Shown here in pieces: positions 13,601 to 24,075 of a stretch of 64,000 nt of DNA. Origin of the DNA: Erythrocercus mccallii (taxonomy: Eukaryota > Chordata > Aves > Passeriformes > Dicruridae); assembly GCA_013397435.1 (NCBI GenBank), contig VZRG01000032.1, positions 62,001 to 126,000 of the forward strand. Reading direction: 5' to 3'. The stretch's first letter is position 1. Every line of letters starts with the position of its first letter. Under the pieces are notes generated by a model. That model did not search any database and had not been told where the DNA came from. It saw only the letters and a list, made by a program, of their open reading frames with translations. The position numbers and the translations under genes were made by a program.

Positions 13601-15453
13601 ATTGAATGCATTCTTAGCTCATATAAAAATACTCAGAAATTTACACAATTAATTAAATGTAATTGTATGCTCCTCCTTTTCTTGTATTATCCAGTTGTGA
13701 GTTTTTTCCACATTCAAAAAGCAAAGAAACTTCCAGTTTTCCCTTTCCACAGAAAATTTACATGAGCATATCTGTACCATGGGGAAAATAAATGTAATAC
13801 TGAGTTTGATTCATGCAATTTGTCAATGTAATTAAAATAAATGGAATCACTCTGGGTTTTTTGGATGTGTGTTGGGACTGTGGCCAGCACAAGACATGAC
13901 CAGCGCTGTAAATGTTGTCATGGTCAGCACTGTGACTGGGAAGATGAAATTCAAATTTTAGCAATTCTAGCCTGACCCAAAAGGCATTTTGCCCCCTTAT
14001 GGAAGTTAGGAATTATGTTACTGTGCTTCATGATTTTTTTTAATAGGATGAGGACAGTTAGGTAGCATCCCTTGTGGACAGCAGAATGAAGGACAATAAA
14101 AGTGATGCTATGCCACTTGGTCAGCATCAAATATTGTGTGCTTACCATTGAAGGGCTGTAGGGAGCAAACACCCACACTGTTGTGTGATCTCCTGTCAGG
14201 TTTAATGGCTGCTTTGTTTGTTTTCCTCTTACTTAAAGGCAGTGTTGCTTCGGGGTTGGTTTCTGGCACATTCCTCATGGCAGCAGAATGGCACCAAGGA
14301 GCTGCAGTGCTGGTGGGGAAGGGTTTGGATGTGCCCTTTCCAAGGAGGATTGAGTGTTGAGGGACCACAGCGTCCTGGGGCTGGGACTCTGGGGGAGCTC
14401 ATCGCAGTCTCAGCTTTCATTAGTGCTCTGATAATGTCAGTGGTTTTGTCCACAGGTCACTCGTGTGTAAGCCATAACTGGATTTAAACTGCTGCACTAA
14501 ACTTCCGTCCGCTTGTTGATGCTCATCTTTTCCCACTATTTCCATTGGCAGATGTTTCAGAAGTTGTGGCAAAGGGAAATTTTAAACACCAGCAAAATTT
14601 GACAGGCTTTGGGGAGGTTACAAGGGCTCTGTATATTTTCTTAACAGACAAGATATTTTAAAAAATGCAGTAAACTTTGAGTATGTTTTGATTTCTGCTC
14701 TTATTTCTCCAGCTCAGGAGACATTTTAGTTTTGAACAATCACCTGTAACTTAGCAGATGTATCTGAATTCCTGAAAAGCAAAATATTCCCTGGAGAATA
14801 CTTTTCTTTATGTCAGTACAAAGACAGCTTATTAAATTCTATGCCGTGACTATTATGGGCTTCAGGAAATAAATAAAAATAAAACATTTGTAAAGTTAAA
14901 AAGTAGCTCTATTTAGAACTGTGAGTTTAGTGACAACTGTTGTTGCTCTAATAATGGTGAAATGTAGGCTGCTGCATCACTTGTGATGGGCAATTTCATT
15001 GTTGTACAGACACAAATCATGGCAGGATTCGATCCTTCCTGGGATATGCTGACATTCTGCAGCATGTGCATGACCACTGCTCTCAGCTGTAGTCTCTATT
15101 TGCTGTTTTTCTTGTGAATATAAATTGATATCAAAGGTGGGCAGTCAGCTACAGTGATCTTTTTCACCTAGATTGTTGCATGTCCGTCAGTAAATAGGAG
15201 AACCTGCCTAAGCATGTCACTGCCATGTCAGTTTATTACAAGGTAGAGGATGATTCTGAAGAGCAGAATAGTGAAATTTAAGGTTTTGTTTGGGTTTTGT
15301 CATATTAAGATCTAACATTTATGTGTTACGTGATATGTTGCAGTTATTCTTTGCTCCTTTCCTCCGCTAATGTCAGAAAAAATATGCGCAGTAACCAGGG
15401 GGTTAAATTCCCACTCAACAGGCATATTTTTGGTTTCTGTAAGGGAGCAGTGA
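10681..15453. other. Intronic sequence, no gene seen
   Basis: No exon, tRNA or recognised mobile element. 14130-14460 is more GC-rich and shows overlapping ORFs on both strands (74-89 codons), which is the pattern of composition rather than coding. Could hold enhancers; nothing in the sequence proves it. Confidence 0.6.
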
Positions 15454-16244
15454 GTGGAGATCAGTGCTTGGCAGCGGAGGACAGCACTCCGTGACAGAAG
15501 CAAGCATCCGAGGGAAACGTGGCTGGCAGCAGACACCCGTGACGGGAACGAGACACTGTACCAGCTCTTCCAGTTTCACAGGGACCTCGCGTTTTCCAGC
15601 TGTTTACCCTTGAGATGTAAAATGGCAATTTGGCATAGGCTAACAGCCCGGTGTGATGTGAGCATCTGCGTAAAAGGCTGCTCATAAGGAGCATGCCCAG
15701 TGCTATGAACAGCCTGTTACCCCACCCCCAGCCAATCTAGGAAGAGATGAAATGAACTTTGCACTTGCAAATGTCACTGAATACATTTTGCACAGGATTC
15801 TAAAAGGTTCTTTTACAAGCACTATTTTTAACAGCCAAATCCGCCCCCCAAAACAGAAAGGAAAAAGCCCTAGGTATTTTCCTGTGATCGATCTCAGTTT
15901 ATGATCAGCTGAAGCATCTCTCACAATATTTCTGAAGCTGGTTTTATTTTATGTTTTTATCATTGAAGTTGAGATTTTTGGAGGTGGTGTGGATTTTTTG
16001 GAAGTTTTTTTGATTTTTTTTTCTTTTTCCTACTGGCATGAGAAAATTTGAGAATTTAATTGCAGTAGAATACTTGGAAACAGTGAGGCTGGAAGCTTGA
16101 AAGGCAGAGGGAAGAGAAGGAAGGCTCTCACAGCAGAGCATGGATAGGAAAGGAGCTGTGATTCTGCAGTGCTCAGTGTGCACATGTTTTATGAGATCAG
16201 TGCCGGGCGCTGCAGCTGCGGACACTAACTGAGCTGTCTGGCTA
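15454..16244 (+). promoter_or_regulatory. CACNB2: Candidate promoter / 5' UTR of the beta-2e transcript
   Basis: About 0.8 kb before the beta-2e ATG. Roughly eleven CpGs counted by eye fall between about 15470 and 15660, in otherwise CpG-poor intron. They include a perfect palindrome CCCGTGACGGG at 15536-15546 with a CREB/ATF half-site core (TGACG). The 40 bases before the ATG are also GC-rich (GCCGGGCGCTGCAGCTGCGG at about 16202-16221). No convincing TATA box at a usable position is visible. A 77-codon ORF at 15454-15687 runs through the CpG stretch but resembles no family I know. The regulatory role is inferred from position and composition; an unrelated enhancer or a decayed repeat remains possible. 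Confidence 0.4.
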
Positions 16245-16313
16245 ATGAAGGCCACCTGGATCAGGCTTCTGAAAAGAGCCAAAGGAGGACGTCTGAAGAA
16301 TTCTGATATCTGT
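16245..16313 (+). CDS. CACNB2: CACNB2 alternative first coding exon, beta-2e N-terminus
   Basis: The ATG opens 23 codons beginning MKATWIRLLKRAKGG and ending NSDIC, directly followed by a GTAAGC donor in phase 0, which fits the phase-0 shared exon 827 bp downstream. As I remember it, this matches the mammalian beta-2e N-terminus. In that isoform this short basic, tryptophan-containing segment attaches the subunit to the plasma membrane through acidic phospholipids, in contrast to palmitoylated beta-2a. Visible: K2, W5, R7, K10, R11, K13, R16 and K18 give a strongly basic amphipathic stretch. An in-frame TGA at 16230-16232 supports the start as a true first-exon ATG and excludes read-through from upstream. 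The start context is poor (C at -3, A at +4). The mRNA 5' end cannot be fixed from sequence. Confidence 0.93.
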
Positions 16314-17140
16314 GTAAGCCCTGCGTTTTCCTTATCACCTTATACTGTACGTATTACAAAGAGGGAGAGGAAAAAGGCGGTGAGGAGAGGACAGTTGTTT
16401 TCATTCTGATTGAATTACCAGAATTCTATTTTGTGTGCAGGGAGATGCAGAGGAAAAGCAGAGCTGTCATTATTTATAGAGCTTTTCTGGCATTGTGGCT
16501 ACTTCCATTGTGATAATACAGGGACATGTGTTGAGTCCAGACTGATTTTATTAGTTGGAAGTTGATTTGTGGTCATTTGCATGTTTTGCTGAGGGGCAGA
16601 GATGGATATGAGCCATTCGCTGTTCTGATGGGGAAAGTGTGTCAGGTAAAGAGGCTACCCTAAAATAAAAATGCATAGCAGAGGTTAAATCTCTTAGCAG
16701 TGACATTGTGTAATGGTAATTATTGATACTAAATTAGCATTTTGATTATAGAAGTCTGTTTGCTTGCTATTTCTGTCACTGTTTAGAGTTCTAATTTTTA
16801 TGGAGCCATCCTTGAAGCTGCTGTGTGTCCTTCAGCCCTGCACTGCACCAGTGCTGTAAGTCTCCAGAGAAACTGGCTCTGCTTGCTGAAAAGCACACAA
16901 ATAAGAGCGCAGAGATAGGGCAAGAAGTAAAACATTGGAGAAGACAGCTGCACTTTTTGAAAGTTTCCAGAAGAAAACATTAACCTAGACATAATTTCTA
17001 CTAAGTAAATTTCCCTTTTATACAGTTAGTCACTTTTAAAGAATTAAGAGAAAAGGCAAGGTGTATAACCAATTCTACTTTTTTTTTTTAAAGAAAACAT
17101 CAAAGGAACTTGTGACATTATTTTCCCTTTTCCTTCGCAG
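16314..17140 (+). other. CACNB2: Intron between the beta-2e exon and the shared exon
   Basis: An 827-bp phase-0 intron, GTAAGC at the start and CTTCGCAG at the end with a clear pyrimidine tract at about 17118-17137. No repeat or second alternative first exon was recognised in it. For isoforms using other first exons this is the last part of a longer intron. Confidence 0.85.
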
Positions 17141-17260
17141 GGTTCGGCGGACTCCTACACCAGCCGTCCATCTGATTCAGATGTATCTCTGGAAGAAGAT
17201 AGGGAAGCAGTGCGGAGAGAGGCAGAGCGACAGGCCCAGGCACAGCTGGAAAAAGCAAAG
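17141..17260 (+). CDS. CACNB2: CACNB2 shared exon after the alternative N-termini (GSADSYTSRPSDSD...)
   Basis: The acceptor is a pyrimidine tract ending CCTTCGCAG and the donor is AAG|GTAAGG. The 120 bases encode 40 residues (24-63 of beta-2e) in phase 0 at both ends: GSADSYTSRPSDSD, then VSLEEDREAVRR and EAERQAQAQLEKAK. This is the conserved start common to the beta isoforms: a serine-rich linker followed by an acidic-basic, alanine/glutamine-rich helix leading into the SH3 domain. AVRREAERQAQAQ separates beta-2 from beta-4 and beta-1. The 0/0 phase is what lets several first exons be spliced to it. A 98-codon reading in another frame, including 17061-17264, is a shadow of this exon. A CR1 tail begins about 45 bp past its donor. 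Confidence 0.97.
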
Positions 17261-17304
17261 GTAAGGTGTTGTTTCATGTTACAAACTCATAAAATGCTCA
17301 GCTT

Positions 17305-17372
17305 TAAAGCAGGGGTTGAAACTAGATGGTTTTTAAGATCCATTCTAAGCCAAACCATTCCATGATTCTTTG
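17305..17372 (+). mobile_element. CR1 3'-end fragment next to the exon donor
   Basis: Contains AGGGGTTGAAACTAGATGGT, TTTTTAAGATCCATTCTAAG and CCAAACCATTCCATGATTCT, the collinear CR1 3' tail. Only about 70 bp, so an extremely 5'-truncated insertion, starting about 45 bp downstream of the 5' splice site at 17261. Confidence 0.82.
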
Positions 17373-20300
17373 CCATCTCATCCATTAGTGATAAAATGTT
17401 TTTTATGTGTTAACATATAGATTAGATCTCTTATAAACATTCCAGACAGCAGTTGAAAATATATGCTCCATGAAAAACCACTTAGAATCAGTTCTCTGTG
17501 ACAGGCACTTGATTGACTTACTATTTCAGAACATTCTTATTTAAATGTGTGCATTTCTTCTTTAATTAAATATAAGCATTTGTTACAGTGTACAGGGTCA
17601 GTGCTATGAGTTCTTACTGAAGATGTTTCTGAAAGTTTGCTCATGGACTGCCAGGGCACTTAATGCTTTTACAGTGTCAAAAATCAGCCCCCAAACATCC
17701 TGTTCATCTCCCTTGAATGAAGGATCAGTCCCTACAACTCATATGTAAATAGGGAGAATCTGTTACAAGGGTGTTTTTTTCCTAAATACTTCGCTGACTT
17801 TCTTTACAGTTTGTGTGTTAAGTGACCCCATGAGTCATTTGCTGTAGGTCTTCCTCAGATTTTTCCTCTCTCCATACTCCTGGCATATAGTGACAATGTA
17901 GTAAGAAAACACTAATTGAGCTTTAGGTTTTTGCTGTGTTTTTATGTATTTTCCATGAGATGTATTTAGGACTGTGAAGGTTTTAGCAGTGAAGATGATG
18001 GGCTTGTTTCTCTTTCATCTGTGCTCATCCTTAAATAATACTGCACCTGTAAAAACTGTGCTCATCTTATTTATTGTCATTCATTTATCACTTCTTTCCA
18101 GTTTTTCCTTTTTTTTCTTTTGTATGCTATCTACCAGGTTTAAATGTATTACTGTTTACCAAAATTTGGTTTTTGTTCTAATGTATTTAAATACACCATT
18201 GAGATCCCCCCTCAGATCTACCTGATTTACATTTTTCTTACATTTTATCTCTGAGTCCCGTCCTCCATTTTGCCTTTTTTTTTAATTCTTTATCTCCTTT
18301 CCATCTCCTATTCCATTTAACTCTCCACTGTCAGCTTTACGTGTGCCCATTTATGCCACCTGTTTCATAAGGGCTCTTCAGAAATCGGTGAGTCCAGATC
18401 CCTGAGCTCTGTAGTTGATCATGTGGTGAGGACCAGCTCTGTAAATAATACACTACTATAATGCACAAGCACACATCTTCATCAGGCCAGAAAACCTGAA
18501 GAGTGAAACCAAAAATGGCTTTTTGAAAATGTAATTGTTAACTGATATTTAATAAGCGCTCCTACAGCAGCTTTTCAATGAGCTGCTGGAATGTGCCAAG
18601 TGTAGGAGATGCTGAACATCTCTTTGAAGTTGGATCTTGCTGTTCTGGGATCAATGTAGCAGAAACTCAACAGAAGCAGCTCACTTCTTCCCTTCAGTCT
18701 TGTATCTCAGAGATTGCTGATTGTAGTCAGGAGTTTCAGTTTTACCAGGGATGGGTTTTGCTAGTTTGAGGTTTTTTGCTCCTGGGAAAGGTGATAAGGG
18801 CTGCCCTGAAATTCAGGTGAAATTTTGAATTTTATCAGTAAATGCACAGTCTTTAAAAGAAGAGTCAGAGTACTAGTTAGTATCTTGCGGACTAACCAGG
18901 GTAGCAGTGCAGTGCTTACTGCTGAACTGAGGCATCCCTTAGCAATGAGTAAATCTATGTGATTGTTGCTATGGGAATTTGGCTTACTGATGCTGGCTTG
19001 AATACATGGACAGCCCTTATGTAATATTCATGACCTCTAGCACAGCTGCCATTGTAGTTTGTAGAGAAACTGCTAGCAGACCTTGACTTCTAAAAGCTGT
19101 ATTTCTATACATAAAACCAATGTTCCCACTCCAGCTGGCATGAGATACAGTCTCTGGGTCTGACACCGTCTGAAACTGTAAGACAACTTGTGAACAGTCG
19201 AAGTAGTAAAGGAACTGCCAAAATCAACCTGCTGCAACAATGGTTATTCCAGTCATAGAAAATGCAAAGTTAGTTATTTAAATATTTTTTCCTTTAAAAT
19301 AGATTCAGCCTGGAATTAGATTAGCATTTTTGTTTATCTAGTCAAATGTTAAAAGACATTCCAGGATATAATGTATGTAAATAATTATATGTAGAGGCTA
19401 TAACAGTCTAATATTTAGTGTAGTGTAACATTTTAATTAATACTATTAAATAAAATATTATATACAATTGGTGCTTTTGTTTGAAATAAGTGGTTAAAAA
19501 TGTGTTTAAATTCAGCCTAACTCAGTAGATGTAAAATGTGACAGGGTGTGGTTTTTTTGCCTTTATTGATGGTTCAGTCCTTCACCTCCCTGAAACACAG
19601 TAAAATTAATGTAGCAGTAGCTGCTGCTGGTGCCTCCTGTCTGCTGTCAGCTCCCAGACCTGTTTGCCACAGGCTGCAGGTTTGCTGCCTGCTCCCCACA
19701 GCTGCCTCGCCTTTGCCTTGACCGACTTCCAGGCACAGCCAAGTGACAGAGCTGCTTTAACTTCTGCCTTTTCTCATTGTGAGAGGAAGTGTTGATCCTA
19801 AATAAAATCATTACAAATGTATTTGTCACAAGAATTAGAAGAGGGTGACACGCATGAATAATGCAGTGGTGGAGGAAAGATGATAGTGAATTAAGGGTAG
19901 ATAAAAATCTATTGAACTGTGTCACGAAGTTAATGAAAACAGTTAAATGACATTCATTTTCCTTTATTACAGCTAGGGAAAACACCTTAAACTGAATGTA
20001 AAAATATAGTGATAGAAAACACAGTGCCAAATTGTTAGGACAATTTTAACATTTTTAAATTTCGATTTTTATAGCATCTAAGTGTTTGTGTGACATAAGC
20101 CAGAATGCATCTCTGATACCTATCCAAACAGGGAAAATAAAAGCAAAGAAGCTTGTAAGGAAATGCACATTCTGGCCACTTTTATTCATTTCTTTATTTA
20201 ATACAAGCATTGCTTCTCTGGAAAATGGTTAAGCATATTTTGCTGACTCACTTTGGCATGTGACTTACTGTAAGGAAGGTGGGGCCACGGGTGCATGTTC

Positions 20301-23300
20301 GGAGTCACCCAGGGACAGAAAATTAAGAGGCAGCTGATGGGGCTACCTGCAGGCCTGTGTCTGCTCCTGAGAGAAACAGATCTCAAGTGAAGCTGTTAAG
20401 CTCCAAGCTGAGATGAAATGCTCTTGATTAGAATAGTTTAGCAAGAAAAATGCAAAAGGGCTGGGATTTTGTTGTTGTTGTTTTTGTTTGGTTGGTTTTA
20501 TATAGGGAAAAAAAATTCAAGGCATTGAGAATTTCCTCAGTGTTCTCCTTACAGACCATTGCATGTGCTATATCTAGGTGAGGAGAGAGGACCTGTGTTG
20601 TGGCCAGGCAGGGCATGCTAATAGTATCCAAATCTAAGGGTTTCTGGTGGTATTTTGCTGAGTTTCCTGTTTCCACAAAAACATGACTCTTCATTGTTGA
20701 CAAGCCAGTAAAACCCCAGAACCCGACATTAATTGTGTTTACATTAATATTTTAAAAATTGTCATTTCTACAGTGAAAAAAACCTTTTTAGTTGTTGAAG
20801 GATGATGATTTAAATTACAGTAAGTAAAGTGGGGGTTTTGTCCATTCCTTGCAAGTATTCAATTAAATATTCCTTAAAATATTGCATCAAGTTAGAGGGA
20901 TGAGATCAAAGGAAAACTGAAGTACAAGTAATAATAAGAACTTTCTATCCAGTACTAATAGAGCTAAAGTTTGTGCATGAGAAAGGGGACTTAAGGAATT
21001 TTTTGCCTTCTCCAGTGCTGGTAAAATCAATTCAAATATTCCATTGATTTGTTTTGCTACAAGTACTTCATATGTTTTGAATCTAGTTTTTGCCTGAGAC
21101 ATCATTAGTCAGATGTTCTGTAAACCTTTCTTCTCTTCTGCAAAACTAGCCTCTTTCTTCTGTCTCTTCAGATTTTTATATTTTGCCTTCCCCGCCACCC
21201 CCCCCCCCCGCCATGGCTTATTTAGAAGCAGTTTCAACAGAGATCTATAGAATATTTTCAGCATTTTAGAAAATGAACTTTTTTTTTCAGTTATCTCTAG
21301 TAGATTGGGTACTGAAAGTGCCAGTTAATACTTTAGGTTCTGTTTCTCACCTGGGACTAAGGCAGCTCTTTGTTCTCTGTTAAGGATTGTTCTCAGCATC
21401 CTGTGGTCCTAAAACTTCTTAATGACTGTCAAAATCAGATCATGACCTTTGAGAAGTCAGTAATTGTGTTCATAATAGGAAATCTCAATTCCCCTCAACT
21501 GTGCTTTGTTTGCATTCCACCTAATGCTCCACTGCTAGCATCCTTTTAGGAGTTTGTAAAAATTTGAAATAGATGTAGTTCTAGTTTTAAATGCTGTTAA
21601 AATAATTTTTATGTTAAGATGGTGAGCCACTGAAATTTTGAAATTAAATGTCCCTTTTCTGGGTCTGAGGCAATGATATAAGCTGTCACATTTTGCTTTT
21701 TTTGATGTGTGCTATAGTAGTGGTGATGGCTTGTGACTGTGAGTAATAATGCAATGTCTTAAATGTAATGCATTGCCTCCATGCATGGTTTGGGGACCAC
21801 AGCTTTGAAATGTGTAGCAGGCTGGGATAATGCCTACATAGCTCTGCAAGGCTGAGGGCATGAAAAAGATTGTCAGATGTAATTATCCAGTGCAGTGTGC
21901 CAAGACTAGTTATTTGGGTATTTATTCACTCTCAGACAGGTTTCACAGCCTCAAAATGACCCCATGCTGCTAGCAGGCAGCTGCAAAGCTAGTTGAGGTA
22001 TGTCTACTGAAGCTGCAGTAGCATCTTTGACAGGCTAGAAGTGCCCATCTCCTTGATGTGCATCCTTATATCATGTCAGCTTGTTCCCTCATGGACATTC
22101 TTTCTACTTTCTCTCAATTGCTAGAATGTCATGGTGCTGAACAGCACACAAAGCTATAGCAACACAGGATGCCAGTGTTGGTTGTTGTGCGTGGTGATAT
22201 TTTTTTTCATTGATTTCTTCTCATTTGCCCTTTTGTTTTAGAATATTTTTATTCCATGTAATAATTTAGATCACTAATGTTGTGTGTCCTAGTTGCTGGG
22301 ATCACTTGAGAGCTGGCACAGTCATCTAGCTGGAAAAAGAATGAGTTGTTGATCCCAAAGTATGGTTGCAAATCTGATTGTTGCTTAGCTGCAAGTGAGT
22401 TCTGCATTACTGGATCTGCTCAAATCAGGTTACAGATATTCTTTTACTTCATTTTCTTCATTAATTGCTGCTGTTTTTTCTTAGGAGGCTAACACTGGGA
22501 TGTAAACCAGCTTCCTTTATACTCTCTGTGACCTATAGTTTTTCCTTGTGTGTATTCATCATCTATTATGTCTTCAATTGAAATGTATGTACTTGTTCTA
22601 CACTAGTGCCTGCTGTTAAATGGGTTATTTCCCTGAACAGTTTATCCCTTCTTACCATTGGGCTGCATTGTTGGGGGCTGGAATTCTTTCTTCCAGTGGG
22701 TTCTCACGTAACCTGGAATCAGGTGTCCCAAAGACAGTACCATCTCTAATTAGAAGACATCTGTAATCTCCCATTCATACTGTGATTAGAGTGATGAAAT
22801 ATGTTTACTAAGTAGCATTTTTTCTTCTACTTCTTGGTTTTGAGTAGAGAAAAAGAGTGTAGGGATATTAACACAGCCTACATTTATATACCTGGCTGTA
22901 CATACTTTAGTATCCTGGCTTTCTTCATGTAATGAGGGAAGAGATAAATTGTCTCCAAGGAATGGACAAAAGACTGATACAGCATTTGGAGATTCTCAGG
23001 ACAGCCACAGCTCTTCGGCCTGCTCTTTCACCTGCTTTCACACTAGCCTGCTCCTTTGGTGAGATGTCTTTGTTCTGACTTGTTCTGTATGGTTAAATTA
23101 CCGCATAAAGGGCAGCAGTGCCAGTGGTACTCTTGTAGAAGTAAATAACTTCTTTATTAAGAGCAGTGTGAAAGAAGTACTTTAACTAAAGTAGGTGTTG
23201 TAAGCCAGGTGCAAGCATCCTCACCTGGATGTTTTTCTGCTCCTTGTCCCACAGGTCTCTGGCATACCCAGCCAGTGAGCTGTCAGCCTCTGCTGCAGGC

Positions 23301-23971
23301 TGGTACTGCACAGGTCACAGCAGAGATTGCTGAAGCCTCATGTGCCTGCATCCCACCTGTGGCTGCTGAACGAAGCTGCAGATAAAGTGTGCCCAGGCCA
23401 GCCCTCCCTGTGGCTCGGGGGTGGTGACTGATGGGTCTGGGTGTTGAGCCAGATGGTTGTGTGGGGGTCAAGGAGTCATACAAGAGGATGAGAAGTGGCC
23501 TTGGGGATGTTCTCTGTGACTGGTGGGGAGTAAGTGTGGCATAGGAAAGGAGGAATTAAGGTATGTTTTTGCAGGCTGCTCAGGCTGGTGCAATGGTGAG
23601 CAGTTTCGCTGATAGCAGATGGAGGTAGATACTGCTGGTTACTCTAAGCAAAGTAATTTCCACTTAAGACACATATGACCTGGTTCATTAACTTTCTGGA
23701 GGTTTATAGGGTTTGATTTACTTTTTCCAATATCCAAGACAGTAATGTAATCCAAGACACTGTAATCCAGAACGTCATTTTTATCAGCAGCTGCCCCACC
23801 TATTAGATGCCATGAGTTGTTTAATGATTAACATATGATTTTGCTACTTAAAAGGGAATAATGATTCAAATGTAGGGGGGAAGGTGGGATTCCAGGGCAC
23901 AACCCATTGTTAAAGGTAGCTCCAACGTGTGTGATGTTTCAGTATAAATATCTGTGGTTCTGGACTTCTGA
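17373..23971. other. CACNB2: First part of the 38-kb CACNB2 intron, no gene seen
   Basis: Contains a 12-base poly-C run at 21198-21209 in a C-rich patch, GTT low complexity near 20471, and a slightly GC-richer stretch at 23220-23480. No conserved exon, RNA gene or further CR1 tail was recognised. ORFs up to 127 codons (19647-20030, minus strand) lack recognisable domains. Confidence 0.65.
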
Positions 23972-24075
23972 CCCTGAGATCAGTTCAGTTGGTCAGAGCA
24001 TGGTGCTAATATTGGGCTGTTTATTTAAGATCCTTGTGAATCCCTTCCCAATCTGAACATCCTGTGAATCTGTAA
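23972..24075 (+). mobile_element. tRNA-Ile-derived, CR1-tailed SINE (TguSINE1-like)
   Basis: The head GAGATCAGTTCAGTTGGTCA followed by GAGCATGGTGCTAATA aligns with the 5' half of tRNA-Ile, covering the A box, the D-arm and anticodon arm with an AAT anticodon. TTAAGATCC stands where the B box GGTTCGATCC would be. The tail CTTGTGAATCCCTTCCCAAT, then CATCCTGTGAATCTGT, is the CR1 3' end. A tRNA-Ile head joined to a CR1 tail is the structure of TguSINE1, a family described from songbirds. The copy is diverged and has lost part of the region after the anticodon, so it is not a functional tRNA. Family assignment is from memory. Confidence 0.75.

Noticed and set aside
15944..16282. 112-codon minus-strand ORF
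   Set aside because: Antisense shadow over the beta-2e first exon and its 5' flank.
17061..17264. ORF reading RVRRTPTPAVHLIQMYLWKK
   Set aside because: Out-of-frame reading through the acceptor and the shared CACNB2 exon; the phase-0 frame gives the real protein.
19647..20030. 127-codon minus-strand ORF
   Set aside because: No domain, no promoter or splice context, composition like surrounding intron.
23972..24040. Possible tRNA-Ile gene
   Set aside because: The T-arm and acceptor stem are lost and the sequence runs into a CR1 tail, so it is a SINE head, not a tRNA gene.
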